Assembly: GCF_018263855.1 (NCBI RefSeq)
Contig: NZ_CP073318.1
Location: 6,386,001-6,450,000, forward strand
Length of the DNA: 64,000 nucleotides
Origin: Kutzneria sp. CA-103260
GTDB lineage: Bacteria; Actinomycetota; Actinomycetes; Mycobacteriales; Pseudonocardiaceae
Reading direction: 5' to 3'
Shown: in pieces, positions 9,686-18,881 of the stretch
Layout of the letters: every line of letters begins with the position of its first letter
Numbering within the stretch: position 1 is the stretch's first letter
Translations under genes and position numbers: made by a program
Notes under the pieces: generated by a model
What the model was told of the DNA's origin: nothing
Seen by the model: the letters and a program-made list of their open reading frames with translations, nothing else
The model's database searches: none

Positions 9686-10144
9686 TCAGAGCGACTTGAG
9701 GGCCCGCTTCCACTGGTCCTGGTCGCGGGCTTCGCCGGGCTGGTTGGCTTCGGCGAAGCGGATGACGCCCTGCTTGTCGATGAGGTACGTGCCGCGCAGG
9801 GCCATGCCGGCCTTGTCGTTGAACACGTCGTAGGCCTGGGCGGTGGCCCCGTGCGGCCAGAAGTCGGAGAGCAGCGGGAAGGAGTAGCCCTCCTTCTCGG
9901 CCCACGCCTTCAGGCTGAACGGGGTGTCCACGGACACTCCGATGACCTGCACCTCGTCGTTCTGGTACTCGGCCAGTTCGTCCCGCACCTGGCAGAGTTC
10001 GCCGGTGCAGATGCCGCTGAAGGCGAACGGGTAGAACACCAGCAGCACGTTCTTCTCGCCGCGGAACGACGACAGGGTCACGTCTTCCCTGTTGGCGTCC
10101 TTGAGCGTGAAGTCAGGGGCCTGGGTACCGACTTCCAGCGCCAT
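9686..10144 (-). CDS. ahpE: Peroxiredoxin AhpE (AhpC/TSA family)
   Basis: 152 aa, the usual AhpE length. It is a cytosolic thiol peroxidase reducing hydroperoxides and peroxynitrite. The thioredoxin fold starts GTQAPDFTL. The peroxidatic Cys (residue 46) lies in FYPFAFSGICTGELC, and a second Cys (51) follows five residues later. The Arg of LRGTYLID is in the expected place. The neighbours, a DUF3052 gene upstream on the same strand and divergent aceE, match the mycobacterial ahpE locus and support the name. No OxyR-like site is obvious. Confidence 0.92.
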   Translation of the reverse strand: MALEVGTQAPDFTLKDANREDVTLSSFRGEKNVLLVFYPFAFSGICTGELCQVRDELAEYQNDEVQVIGVSVDTPFSLKAWAEKEGYSFPLLSDFWPHGATAQAYDVFNDKAGMALRGTYLIDKQGVIRFAEANQPGEARDQDQWKRALKSL

Positions 10145-10209
10145 GCTCGCGCTACCTCCCGGTGGGCTCGGCAGTTACCCGCCAAGCCTATGCCACCGGG
10201 TGGGAGGTC

Positions 10210-10650
10210 TCAGCGCTTGGTCTTGGCCGACTTGGGCGACACGAGCTTGATGCCCGCCCAGTCCTCGCCGACGCTCGCGTTGAGGGTCTGGGCGAGGCCG
10301 GCGGTGGGCACCGCTTCGGCGATGTCGCTGGGCTCGACGTAGCCGGGGCGTCCCGTCTTGGGGGTGAGCACCCAGATGACGCCGTCCTCGGCGAGCGGCC
10401 CGGTCACGTCCATCAGCGTGTCGACCAGGTCGCCGTCGCTCTCCCGCCACCACAGCAGCACGACGTCGACGACCTCGTCGGACTCCTCGTCGAGCAGGTC
10501 ACTGCCGATCCGTTCCTCGATCGCGGCGCGCACGTCGTCGTCGACGTCCTCGTCCCAACCGATCTCCTGGACCACCATGTCCGGCTCGATCCCGAGCCTG
10601 TCGGCGACGCCGACCTTGCCAGCGTCTCCCGCGGCCACCACGGCTTCCAC
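10210..10650 (-). CDS. DUF3052 family protein (Rv2239c-like)
   Basis: 146 aa, acidic, no signal peptide or membrane segment. Conserved blocks visible are VADRLGIEPDMVVQEIGWDE, a central LLDEESDEVVDVVLLWWRES, WVLTPKTGRPGYVEPSDIAE and the basic tail KSAKTKR. This is the DUF3052 family, nearly always found next to ahpE and aceE in Actinobacteria; its biochemical role is unknown to me. It lies 65 bp upstream of ahpE on the same strand and may be cotranscribed with it, and it is divergent from aceE. Confidence 0.85.
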   Translation of the reverse strand: MEAVVAAGDAGKVGVADRLGIEPDMVVQEIGWDEDVDDDVRAAIEERIGSDLLDEESDEVVDVVLLWWRESDGDLVDTLMDVTGPLAEDGVIWVLTPKTGRPGYVEPSDIAEAVPTAGLAQTLNASVGEDWAGIKLVSPKSAKTKR

Positions 10651-10955
10651 TCCTCCAAGCTATGCCAGTAGGGCGACTGGGGTCAGCCGCCACACCTGTA
10701 TTCAACACCGGTCGCGCACAGCGAACACTGAGGGTGGCCACCTGCGCAACCACCCACACCGTGACACACCGAAGACGGGCTCGGGATTCGACCCCGCTTT
10801 GCCACCCGTTCGGGGCATCAGGCAGGCTCTACATACCTCCTATACGCGCGCGCGAGGGAGCTACCGACCGGTAGCACGGAGTCGTAGGGATCTGCGAGCG
10901 CCGAATGAGGGAGGATGGACGTGAACCTGTCGACAACACCAGGCGAGGAGACCCC
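10651..10955. promoter_or_regulatory. Divergent DUF3052/aceE promoter region with a palindrome
   Basis: 305 bp. The clearest element is the 16-bp palindrome GCTACCGACCGGTAGC at 10860-10875, about 80-95 bp upstream of the chosen aceE start, a plausible operator for a dimeric regulator of pyruvate metabolism. An alternating GCGCGCGCGAGG tract lies just before it. No confident -35/-10 pair was found. Confidence 0.4.
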
Positions 10956-13733
10956 TTGGCCCCGCAGAGCAACGGCGCTGGCAGTGCGAGCCCCCCGGAG
11001 CGGGTCCGGGTCATCCGCGACGGCCTCGCCGCCCACCTCCCGGACATCGACCCCGATGAGACCGCGGAGTGGCTTGAGTCCTTCGACGGCGTGCTGAAGG
11101 GCGCCGGGCAGCAGCGCGCCCGGTACCTGATGCTGCGGCTGCTGGAGCGGGCCCGCGAGAGCCGGGTGGGCGTGCCGTCGCTGACCAGCACGGACTACGT
11201 GAACACCATCCCGACCGAGCAGGAGCCCTGGTTCCCCGGCGATGAGGAGACGGAGCGCCGCTACCGGGCGTGGATCCGCTGGAACGCGGCCATGACGGTG
11301 CACCGCGCGCAGCGTCCGGGCGTCGGCGTGGGCGGGCACATCTCCACGTACGCGTCCTCGGCGACGCTGTACGAGGTCGGCTTCAACTGGTTCTTCCGCG
11401 GCAAGGACCACCCGGGCGGCGGCGACCAGGTGTACTTCCAGGGCCACGCCTCGCCGGGCATGTACGCTCGCGCGTTCCTGGAGGGCCGGCTGTCGGCCGA
11501 GCACCTGGACGGCTTCCGCCAGGAGTATTCGCACGCCGGCCCGGGCGGCGGTCTGCCGTCGTACCCGCACCCGCGGCTGATGCCGGACTTCTGGGAGTTC
11601 CCGACGGTCTCGATGGGCCTGGGCCCGATGAACGCGATCTACCAGGCGCGGTTCAACCGCTACCTGCGCGACCGCGGCATCAAGGACACGTCCCAGCAGC
11701 ACGTGTGGGCGTTCCTGGGCGACGGCGAGATGGACGAGGCGGAGTCGCGCGGCCTGATCCACGTGGCCGCGAACGAGGGCCTGGACAACCTCACCTTCGT
11801 GATCAACTGCAACCTGCAGCGGCTGGACGGCCCGGTCCGCGGCAACGGCAAGATCATCCAGGAGCTGGAGGCGTTCTTCCGGGGCGCCGGCTGGAACGTC
11901 ATCAAGGTGGTCTGGGGCCGCGAGTGGGACTCGCTGCTGCACGCCGACCGCGACGGCGCGCTGATCAACCTGATGAACACCACGCCGGACGGCGACTACC
12001 AGACGTACAAGGCCAACGACGGCGCCTACGTGCGTGAGCACTTCTTCGGCCGCGACCCGCGCACCAAGGAGCTGGTCGCGCCGATGAGCGACCAGGACAT
12101 CTGGAACCTCAAGCGCGGCGGCCACGACTACCGCAAGGTGTACGCGGCGTACAAGGCGGCCACCGAGCACAACGGCCAGCCGACGGTCATCCTGGCCAAG
12201 ACCATCAAGGGCTACGGCCTGGGCCCGCACTTCGCCGGCCGCAACGCCACGCACCAGATGAAGAAGATGACCCTGGAGGACCTCAAGCTCTTCCGGGACG
12301 AGCTGCGCATCCCGATCAGCGACGCGGACCTCGAGCGCGACCCGTACCTGCCCCCGTACTACCACCCGGGGCCGGACTCGCCGGAGATCCAGTACGTCGT
12401 CGAGCGCCGCCGCCAGCTGGGCGGCTTCGTGCCGGAGCGGCGGGGCAAGTCCACCGCGCTGGTGCTGCCGGGCGACAAGGTCTACGAGACGATCCGCAAG
12501 GGCTCGGGCAAGCAGGAGGTGGCCACCACGATGGCCATCGTCCGGCTGATCAAGGACCTGATCAAGGACCCGGAGATCGGCGGCCGGATCGTGCCGATCA
12601 TCCCGGACGAGGCGCGGACCTTCGGCATGGACGCCATGTTCCCGTCGCAGAAGATCTACAACCCGCACGGGCAGCTCTACACCTCCGTGGACGCCAAGCT
12701 GATGCTGGCCTACAAGGAGAGCGAGCACGGGCAGATCCTGCACGAGGGCATCAACGAGGCCGGCTCGACGGCGTCGTTCACCGCGGTCGGCACCTCGTAC
12801 GCCACCCACGGCGAGCCGATGATCCCGGTCTACATCTTCTACTCGATGTTCGGCTTCCAGCGCACCGGCGACGGCCTGTGGGCGGCCGCCGACCAGATGG
12901 CCCGGGGCTTCGTGCTGGGCGCCACCGCGGGCCGCACCACGCTGACCGGCGAGGGCCTGCAGCACGCCGACGGCCACTCGCTGCTGCTGGCGGCGACCAA
13001 CCCGGCGGTGGTGTCCTACGACCCGGCCTGGGCGTTCGAGATCTCCCACATCGTCAAGGACGGCCTGCGGCGGATGTACGGCGACAACGCCGAGAACGTC
13101 TTCTACTACCTGACGATCTACAACGAGCCGGTGCAGCAGCCGGCCGAGCCGGAGAACCTGGACGTCGAGGGCCTGCTGCGCGGTCTGTACCGCTACGCCA
13201 CGGCCCCCGGGGCCACCGGCCCGCGGGCGCAGATCCTGGTATCCGGTGTCACCATGCCCGACGCCATGCGGGCCCAGGCCCTGCTGGCCGAGGAGTGGGG
13301 CGTGCAGGCCGACGTGTGGTCGGCGACGTCATGGGCGGAGCTGCGCCGCGACGCGGTGGAGGTGGACCGGCACAACATGCTGCACCCGGAGGCCGAGCCC
13401 CGCGTGCCGTACGTGACGCAGGTGCTGTCCGAGGCAGCCGGCCCGGTGGTGGCGGTGTCGGACTACATGCGCGCGGTGCCGGACCTGATCCGCCCGTGGG
13501 TACCGTCCGACATGGTGTCGCTGGGCACGGACGGCTTCGGCTTCTCCGACACCAGGCCGGCGGCTCGCCGCCACTTCCTGGTGGACGCGCAGTCGATCGT
13601 GGTGGCCGCGCTGACCGCGCTGGCCCGCCGCGGCGAGATCGACCACGCCAAGGTGGTCGAGGCGACCCGCCGGTACAAGCTGGACGACCCGCAGGCCGCG
13701 GGTCCCCAGACCACGGACTCCGGCGCCGCTTAA
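10956..13733 (+). CDS. aceE: Pyruvate dehydrogenase E1 component (homodimeric type)
   Basis: About 925 aa. It decarboxylates pyruvate with thiamine diphosphate and passes the acetyl group to E2 lipoyl domains. The ThDP/Mg motif runs from GDGEMDE (about residue 255) to [27 protein letters not shown] and [12 protein letters not shown] are further family blocks. The protein is collinear with mycobacterial AceE from [10 protein letters not shown] to [15 protein letters not shown]. Start choice: TTG at 10956 has GAGGAG 5 nt upstream and fits the family N-terminus. An ATG at 10905 is possible, but the extra codons have poor third-position bias and a weak ribosome site. Other complex subunits are not in this window. 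A strong terminator follows. Confidence 0.93.
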   Translation: MAPQSNGAGSASPPERVRVIRDGLAAHLPDIDPDETAEWLESFDGVLKGAGQQRARYLMLRLLERARESRVGVPSLTSTDYVNTIPTEQEPWFPGDEETERRYRAWIRWNAAMTVHRAQRPGVGVGGHISTYASSATLYEVGFNWFFRGKDHPGGGDQVYFQGHASPGMYARAFLEGRLSAEHLDGFRQEYSHAGPGGGLPSYPHPRLMPDFWEFPTVSMGLGPMNAIYQARFNRYLRDRGIKDTSQQHVWAFLGDGEMDEAESRGLIHVAANEGLDNLTFVINCNLQRLDGPVRGNGKIIQELEAFFRGAGWNVIKVVWGREWDSLLHADRDGALINLMNTTPDGDYQTYKANDGAYVREHFFGRDPRTKELVAPMSDQDIWNLKRGGHDYRKVYAAYKAATEHNGQPTVILAKTIKGYGLGPHFAGRNATHQMKKMTLEDLKLFRDELRIPISDADLERDPYLPPYYHPGPDSPEIQYVVERRRQLGGFVPERRGKSTALVLPGDKVYETIRKGSGKQEVATTMAIVRLIKDLIKDPEIGGRIVPIIPDEARTFGMDAMFPSQKIYNPHGQLYTSVDAKLMLAYKESEHGQILHEGINEAGSTASFTAVGTSYATHGEPMIPVYIFYSMFGFQRTGDGLWAAADQMARGFVLGATAGRTTLTGEGLQHADGHSLLLAATNPAVVSYDPAWAFEISHIVKDGLRRMYGDNAENVFYYLTIYNEPVQQPAEPENLDVEGLLRGLYRYATAPGATGPRAQILVSGVTMPDAMRAQALLAEEWGVQADVWSATSWAELRRDAVEVDRHNMLHPEAEPRVPYVTQVLSEAAGPVVAVSDYMRAVPDLIRPWVPSDMVSLGTDGFGFSDTRPAARRHFLVDAQSIVVAALTALARRGEIDHAKVVEATRRYKLDDPQAAGPQTTDSGAA

Positions 13734-13747
13734 CCTGGTGCGCGACC

Positions 13748-13783
13748 AACGCCGAGGGAACCGGTAACGGTTCCCTCGGCGTT
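13748..13783 (+). terminator. Intrinsic terminator of aceE
   Basis: Perfect 15-bp stem AACGCCGAGGGAACC (13748-13762) with 13769-13783, 6-nt loop, followed by TT. It lies 15 nt past the aceE stop and separates aceE from the ABC transporter. Confidence 0.9.
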
Positions 13784-13806
13784 TTCGTGTTAGGGGGGTC
13801 CGAGCG

Positions 13807-14424
13807 GTGTTGCGGGTGGACGGGCTGACGCGGGGCTTCAGCGGGCTGCTGGTGCTGCACGAGCTGAGCTTCGAACTGGCGCCTGGGGAGGGCGCCGCGG
13901 TGATCGGGCCGAACGGCTCGGGCAAGACCACGCTGCTGCGCTGTGTGGCCGGCACGGACCTGCCCGACGCCGGCCGCATCACGCTGAACGGGTTCCCGGT
14001 GCTGGAGACGTCGCCGGACACCCGGGCGGCGATGGCCTGCGTGTTGGACGACGTGGACTTCTTCCCGGACCTCTCGGTCGGCGAGCACCTGGCGCTGTGC
14101 GCGCTGGCCCACGGGCAGCCGGACGCCGAAGCGGCGGTCGAAGCGGTGCTGGACGAACTGGGCATCACCGACCAGCGGGACCAGCTGCCGGCGACGTTGT
14201 CCAGCGGGCAACGGCGGCGGCTCGCCCTGGCGAGCTGCTTCGTGCGGCCGCGGAGCCTGCTGGTGCTGGACGAGCCGGAGCAGCGGCTGGACGTGGAGGG
14301 CCGGGCCTGGCTGGCGGCGAAGCTGAACGCCGAGAAGGCCGCCGGATCGTCGGTGCTGATGGCGTCGCACGATCCGGAGCTGATCGAGGCGGTCGCCGAC
14401 CTGTACATCGAGGTCGGGCTGTGA
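13807..14424 (+). CDS. ABC transporter ATP-binding protein
   Basis: 205 aa, shorter than most ABC ATPases (about 230-300) but with all core motifs: Walker A GPNGSGKT (about residue 38), signature LSSGQRRR, Walker B LLVLDEPE and the switch His in MASHDPEL. The D-loop region is atypical (QRLDVEGRA in place of SALD). GTG start with AGGGGGG 8 nt upstream. Its stop overlaps the GTG of the next membrane protein (GTGA), so the two are translationally coupled and probably form one transporter. Convergent with the lanthipeptide genes; a role in export of or immunity to that peptide is possible but not shown. Confidence 0.85.
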   Translation: MLRVDGLTRGFSGLLVLHELSFELAPGEGAAVIGPNGSGKTTLLRCVAGTDLPDAGRITLNGFPVLETSPDTRAAMACVLDDVDFFPDLSVGEHLALCALAHGQPDAEAAVEAVLDELGITDQRDQLPATLSSGQRRRLALASCFVRPRSLLVLDEPEQRLDVEGRAWLAAKLNAEKAAGSSVLMASHDPELIEAVADLYIEVGL

Positions 14425-15806
14425 CTGTCGTCACTGCCCGGGCGGTCCGGGCCGAGCTGCGGGCCATGCGGCGGCGGCGCAATCCGCGCTCGATCTTCCG
14501 TCGGATCTACGACCTGTCCGACACCGCGCTCTACATCGGCATGGCCGGCGGCCTGGTGACCGAGGCCGTGATCAAGACCCAGTCCGCGTCGGCGCTGTCC
14601 CTCGCGCCGGCGCCGCACACTGCCGCGTCGGTGTCGTGGATGGCCGTGGCGGTCGCTCTGGCGGCCGTGGCGGCGTTCGGGCATGGGCTGCTGGCGGTGG
14701 GACCCATCTGGGCTGGTTCGGCGACGCAGGCGTGGATCCTGGCCAGTCCGGTGGACCGCCGCTCGGCGCTGCTGCCGACCTTCGCGCGGACGCTGCTCAT
14801 CGCCAGCGTGGCCGGGGCGCTGCTGGCCGGCGGGCTGACGGCGGTCTACCCGCCGTGGCTGGTGAACCTGCCGACGACCGGGATCATCGGCTTCGAACTG
14901 GGGCTGGCCCTGGTCTGCTTCACCGCCGGCGCGCAGACCAGCCCACGTGAGGTGCGCCGATTCCAGGCCGCCCTGGTCGTGCTGCTGGGCGTCGCGGTGC
15001 TCATGGGCGGCGTCGTGGCGTTGCAGCTGGACGTGCCGGACCTGCCCGTGCCGCTGGACCGCCTGCCGTGGGCGGTGATCGTGCTGGTGGTGATCGCCCT
15101 CGTGATCGGCTACCGGGCGCTGTCGCAGCTGCATCGCGGCTCGCTGAGCGCCGGTGCCGATCTTGTGCTGGCTGCCAGCGTTTCCTCGACGTGGCTGGAC
15201 TTCTCGCTGCTCACCTCGGCGCTGGCGCTGCGCCGGGCCCGCCGGATCGGTCGGGTTCGCTCGGTACGTCTGCGCGGCAGCCGCGCCGTCGCCTTCGTGC
15301 TCGCCGACCTCGCCCGGCTACGCCGCTATCCGGCCACCGTCGCCATGTGGGTGGCGCTGCTGCCGGTGCCGTTCTTCGCCGCGATCTCGCTGCCGCCCAT
15401 CGCCGTCGGCCCCGTGCAACTGCTCGCCGCGTACATCGCCGCCGACCGGTTCGCCGGTGGTCTGCGCACCATCTGCGGCTCCGCCGCGCTGCGCCGGGCC
15501 CTCGGCGGCACCGACGCGTCGTTGAAGATCATCCACCTCGTGCTGCCGGCCGCCGGGGCCGTGTTGTGGTGCGCGCTAACGACTTTCGCGCTGCCCATCG
15601 CCCCGACCACAACCACCGTCATCTCGGCCGCCGGGGCCGTGGTCGTCGTCTACGCCATGGCCACCCGGCCGCCCATGACCTACGTCGGCCCGGCGTTCGA
15701 CAGCCCGTTCGGCAGCATGCCGGTCAACCTGATCCGCCAGCTGGTGCGCGGCCCCGCCGTGTTGGTCGGCTTGGTCGCCCTGCAGCTGATCGCCACCGTG
15801 GCTTAG
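14421..15806 (+). CDS. ABC transporter membrane partner (DUF6297-like)
   Basis: About 461 aa. GTG start at 14421 overlaps the ATPase stop by 4 nt. After a basic N-terminus (RAMRRRRNPRSIFRRIYD) there are about ten hydrophobic segments, e.g. around residues 35-55, 75-95, 120-145, 150-170, 185-210 and 215-235, plus a C-terminal cluster. No catalytic motif is seen. Length, topology and pairing with a small ATPase suggest the actinobacterial DUF6297-type permeases, but I name that family from memory. The substrate is unknown. Its stop codon overlaps the stop of lanC on the other strand by 4 bp (15803-15806), so the two transcription units meet tail to tail with no spacer. Confidence 0.7.
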   Translation: MTVVTARAVRAELRAMRRRRNPRSIFRRIYDLSDTALYIGMAGGLVTEAVIKTQSASALSLAPAPHTAASVSWMAVAVALAAVAAFGHGLLAVGPIWAGSATQAWILASPVDRRSALLPTFARTLLIASVAGALLAGGLTAVYPPWLVNLPTTGIIGFELGLALVCFTAGAQTSPREVRRFQAALVVLLGVAVLMGGVVALQLDVPDLPVPLDRLPWAVIVLVVIALVIGYRALSQLHRGSLSAGADLVLAASVSSTWLDFSLLTSALALRRARRIGRVRSVRLRGSRAVAFVLADLARLRRYPATVAMWVALLPVPFFAAISLPPIAVGPVQLLAAYIAADRFAGGLRTICGSAALRRALGGTDASLKIIHLVLPAAGAVLWCALTTFALPIAPTTTTVISAAGAVVVVYAMATRPPMTYVGPAFDSPFGSMPVNLIRQLVRGPAVLVGLVALQLIATVA

Positions 15807-16585
15807 CGCAGGCCGAGGCACCGCAGCCAGCGGCGGCCGGCCCCGTCGACAGTGAGCAGCGCGGCCAGCACGCCGCTGGCCCCCATGAGCAGGGTCTCGT
15901 CCAGCGTCGGCACCACGTCGAGGCGTTCCACCAGGTACGCCCACATCTGGTCGCGCAGGCCGCGGGCGGCGCCAACACCGGCGTGCACGAAGGCGTCGGC
16001 GATGAGCATCACGCCGGCGGCCCCGTGGCAGATGCCGAGGCGGTCGGCGTCGCGGCCGTAGAGGTTCACCTCGGGATCGAAGGTCTGGCTCAGGATCCGC
16101 AGGTAGCGCATGGCTTCGGCCCGCGCGCCGGCGGTCCACAGGGCCCAGGCGATGCCGGGCATCCCGTAGCACCAGCCCTGCCGGCGCTGGTCCACAAAGG
16201 ACTGTTCCAGCAGCCAGTCGACCAGTTCCGGCTGGGGCGAGACGACCAGCACGCCGGCGGCACCGTGGGCCATGCCGGTGTCCTCGCCGTCGAACCACAC
16301 CGGCTGCGGGTAGCCGGCCAGGCAGGCGCCGGCCGCACCGGAGATCAGGTCGAACTCCTCGAACCGCCGCTCCCCCAGCCAGCCGGAAACCCGGTGCGAC
16401 AGCTGGGAAACCGGCGGGTGGAGCTCGGCGATCAGGCTGAGGCCGAACAGGGTGCCGGCCATGCCGCCGTGCAGGCCGACGCACTGCATCGGCCGCACGG
16501 CGGCATCCAGCCAGGCCGGCACCGCGGACCGCACGGCGGCCTGCGCCGCGCGGTCCGACGAGCCGGCCAGCAGTGTCGCGAGCAC
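15803..16585 (-). CDS. lanC: Compact LanC-type lanthionine cyclase
   Basis: About 260 aa from GTG 16585; similar-looking sequence continues upstream in frame to about 16650 without a good start. LanC enzymes add Cys thiols to dehydroamino acids to form (methyl)lanthionine rings. The Gly-rich toroid repeats are visible: GLHGGMAG, SGAAGA, GMAHGAAG (active-site His), GWCYGMPG (zinc Cys), GICHGAAG (zinc Cys-His) and MGASG. All expected zinc ligands are present. The usual length is about 400 aa, and the stretch from MAHG to WCYG is only about 32 residues against about 70 in NisC, so this is a reduced cyclase. The nested precursor ORF ends 35 nt upstream. The true start is uncertain: a GTG at 16771 would overlap the whole precursor gene, but codon bias there does not favour this frame. 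Confidence 0.8.
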   Translation of the reverse strand: MLATLLAGSSDRAAQAAVRSAVPAWLDAAVRPMQCVGLHGGMAGTLFGLSLIAELHPPVSQLSHRVSGWLGERRFEEFDLISGAAGACLAGYPQPVWFDGEDTGMAHGAAGVLVVSPQPELVDWLLEQSFVDQRRQGWCYGMPGIAWALWTAGARAEAMRYLRILSQTFDPEVNLYGRDADRLGICHGAAGVMLIADAFVHAGVGAARGLRDQMWAYLVERLDVVPTLDETLLMGASGVLAALLTVDGAGRRWLRCLGLR

Positions 16586-16620
16586 GCACGGACCCAGTTC
16601 CGGCGAGCCCGCGGCCCGGG

Positions 16621-16767
16621 TCAGCAGTCCCAGCGACTCATCTGACAGCCGACCAGCGAGCAGATCGCCGAGTCCGGCGCGCGGCCCGCCGGGGCGACCT
16701 CGGTCATCCGGGAGTCCAGTTCCGCGATGAGACGGTCCAGTTCGTCGACGGCCAAGACGGATTCCAT
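16621..16767 (-). CDS. lanA: Candidate lanthipeptide precursor (48 aa)
   Basis: ATG 16767 with GGAAGGGG 7 nt upstream; 48 codons with about 87% G/C at third positions. The leader (residues 1-32) is acidic and helical-looking, with an LIAELDSR segment recalling the FxLD/FNLD box that LanB recognises. The C-terminal 16 residues are SAICSLVGCQMSRWDC. They end in Cys and contain three Ser and three Cys in the order S-xx-C, S-xxx-C, S-xxx-C, which suits three lanthionine rings. It lies between the dehydratase and cyclase genes and overlaps the 3' end of lanB by 64 bp in a different frame. A chance ORF cannot be excluded, but position, ribosome site, codon bias and Ser/Cys pattern agree. No dedicated protease gene is seen nearby. 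Confidence 0.7.
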   Translation of the reverse strand: MESVLAVDELDRLIAELDSRMTEVAPAGRAPDSAICSLVGCQMSRWDC

Positions 16768-18881
16768 CCACTGTCCCCTTCCTGATTCCCCACCGCGACC
16801 GCGGTGGTGGCTCGGCGGTGCGGCAGCCGCAGCAGCAGCTGCCCGGCGATCGGCTCGCCGTGGTGATCCCGCAACGGCAGGTGGTCCGGGTCCGGCAGCA
16901 TCTCCTCCAGGACAACGGGATCGCCCAGCCGGGCCAGCTCCCGCGACGCGGCCAGGCTGTGCAGGTCCACCGGTCGCGGCTTGCTGCCCCCGGCCCGGGC
17001 GAACACGAAGCGCGGCAGGTCCAGCCCGGCCAGCTCCCGGAAAGTCGAGGGCGGTCGAATCCGCCAGTGCCGCCCGGACAGCACCAGCCCGCCGGCGATC
17101 TCCAGTCGTGGCAAGTGATCCCGCTCCGGGAAGGCGGCCATCCGGTTGCCGAAAGAGATCGACCGGCCGCGCGGAGCGGCGGCAGTGAGCAGGGTGACGA
17201 CCAGACCCCACGGACCGATGGGCGTTCGTGTGGCGTGGTGCATGGGCCACAGCAGATTGCCACCCACGTCCTCAGCGATGACCCGGTTTCCCTCACGCCG
17301 CAAGGTGATCCGTCCCAGCGACAGATAACGCCCGGCCGCCGGGAGATAGGCGGCCGCGTCGGCATCGCCCGTCCACAATGGACAATAGAAGGGTCTTCGC
17401 ACGGCGTTGGCGGCACGGTCGTCCAGTGGTGGCACGAGGATTTCGACCGGCTTGGCCCCCTCTTCGGCCGCGCTACGGGCCAAGAAGTCCCGGTAGGAAC
17501 TCACTTGCGGCGGTTCGCCGCCGAGTTCGGTCAAGGCGGCGGCGAAGCGGGCGTCCACCACGCCGGCCGGCATGATCGCCTCCAACACGGCACCCCTGGC
17601 CATGGGCCGGACCAGGCAGTCCAGCGGCCACTCGGGCAGCGCGGCCGGCAGCAGGCCCAGCTGGTCAAGCGCTTGCGGGGTAAGGACTTCCGGCAGGTCC
17701 GGCGATCTTCGACGGTTGGTCTCCGGCATCGGCTCGCCGGCCAGGTACTCGGCGACCAGATCGGTCACCGGCCGCGGCGCGGAGCCGACGGTGGCCAAGA
17801 TCGGGTGCTCAACCGGCCGGGGCAGGACGTCGGCCAGGCGCAGGGCCTGCAACGCCAGCTCACTGGTCCGGGCCACGAAGTCGACCGGCAGGGCGCCCTG
17901 AACTCGCCGGTACACATCGACGAAGCCGTCCAGGGGAACGTTCCAGCTCGTCCGGGGCGGCCGGGACAGCTGCACGATGCCCAGCCCGACCAGATGCTGG
18001 AGGAAGCCACGCAGCACGTCCCCGGCATCGGGGGCCAGGCGGCGCACGAGCTCGTCGACATCGTGCACGCCGTCGGCCAGGACGTTGCGGATGGCGTCCA
18101 GCAGCGGGGTCCGCCGCACCTCCACCACGCGGGTCGTGGACCAGCAGCGCAGCCGGTCGCCGTCGACCCAGGTCAGCCCGTTCATGGTGATAGTGCCGTC
18201 GGCCAGGGTCGCCTGTCTTCGGTCGGCGTTGACGTTGCTGACCCACTGCGCCGAGCACTCCCCGACCACCGGCCATGACGCCGTCTCGGCAACCTCGACC
18301 CGGCCGACGTGGGCCAGCCAGCCGCGCGGGGTGGGCTTCGCCGTGCCGCGGGCGATCATCCGCAGCAGGTACTCCGACCGTTGCCGCAAACGCTTGCCAC
18401 CCCAGTCCTCGCCGGCGTCGAGCCGGCGGCCCACGTCGGCGACCAGCTCCGGCACGGCCCGCGCGACGGTCTCGTCGACCAGCCGCCAAGGCAGCCCTCG
18501 TAGCCGCTCACGCTCCCGTTCGATGTCCTCGTCCAACGCCGCCCGCCGCAGCCCGAGCGCCGTCGACCAGGCGGTGGCCCGGGCCAGCTCCGGCAGCGCG
18601 CTGCACACCGGGCGACCGTTGTGCAGGTCGCGGCGCAGCACCAGCAGCTCGGCCCGATCCTCGGCGGCCGGGATCAGCGCGCCGACCCAGTCGGCCAGCG
18701 ACCGGGCGTAGGCGGCGTAGGCCTCCTCCTCGGCCAGCAGTTCCCGCAGGTCGGTGACCAGATCCGGGTTGCCGGCGGCGGTCCACAGGCGTATCGGCAG
18801 CCCGGCCACCCGCAGCAGCGCACTCGGTGTTCGCGTTCGCGGACGCTCTGCGTTGAATGATTCGCTCGCAAGCTCGCTCAT
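16704..18881 (-). CDS. lanB: Lantibiotic dehydratase, glutamylation domain (split LanB, N part)
   Basis: 725 aa. In class I systems this domain uses glutamyl-tRNA to glutamylate Ser/Thr of the precursor. Family blocks seen include an N-terminal ALLRVAGLPIRLWTAAG, YLLRMIARGTAKPTPRGWLA (about residue 180), NPxxW-like sites further on, and ARYLSLGRITLRREGNRVI-type strands towards the C-terminus (GRYLSLGRITLRREGNRVIA). Full LanB proteins are about 1000 aa; the elimination domain is the separate gene upstream, as in thiopeptide and some actinobacterial lanthipeptide clusters. The ATG start overlaps that gene's stop (ATGA). The last 21 codons overlap the precursor gene and have poor codon bias and an odd Trp/Ser/Asn-rich sequence, so the functional end may be near residue 704. 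Confidence 0.85.
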   Translation of the reverse strand: MSELASESFNAERPRTRTPSALLRVAGLPIRLWTAAGNPDLVTDLRELLAEEEAYAAYARSLADWVGALIPAAEDRAELLVLRRDLHNGRPVCSALPELARATAWSTALGLRRAALDEDIERERERLRGLPWRLVDETVARAVPELVADVGRRLDAGEDWGGKRLRQRSEYLLRMIARGTAKPTPRGWLAHVGRVEVAETASWPVVGECSAQWVSNVNADRRQATLADGTITMNGLTWVDGDRLRCWSTTRVVEVRRTPLLDAIRNVLADGVHDVDELVRRLAPDAGDVLRGFLQHLVGLGIVQLSRPPRTSWNVPLDGFVDVYRRVQGALPVDFVARTSELALQALRLADVLPRPVEHPILATVGSAPRPVTDLVAEYLAGEPMPETNRRRSPDLPEVLTPQALDQLGLLPAALPEWPLDCLVRPMARGAVLEAIMPAGVVDARFAAALTELGGEPPQVSSYRDFLARSAAEEGAKPVEILVPPLDDRAANAVRRPFYCPLWTGDADAAAYLPAAGRYLSLGRITLRREGNRVIAEDVGGNLLWPMHHATRTPIGPWGLVVTLLTAAAPRGRSISFGNRMAAFPERDHLPRLEIAGGLVLSGRHWRIRPPSTFRELAGLDLPRFVFARAGGSKPRPVDLHSLAASRELARLGDPVVLEEMLPDPDHLPLRDHHGEPIAGQLLLRLPHRRATTAVAVGNQEGDSGWNPSWPSTNWTVSSRNWTPG

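Noticed and set aside
10818-13049. Long open frame antisense to aceE (over 700 codons)
   Set aside because: The aceE frame has full-length homology; antisense openness is expected from high third-position GC and the product is low-complexity.
13807-15806. Confident assignment of the ABC pair as the lanthipeptide exporter
   Set aside because: It is on the opposite strand, convergent, lacks a peptidase domain and has no LanT/LanFEG hallmark; left as a possibility only.
16769-16771. GTG start for lanC upstream of the precursor gene
   Set aside because: It shares the precursor's ribosome site, but codon bias in 16650-16770 supports the precursor frame, not the lanC frame.
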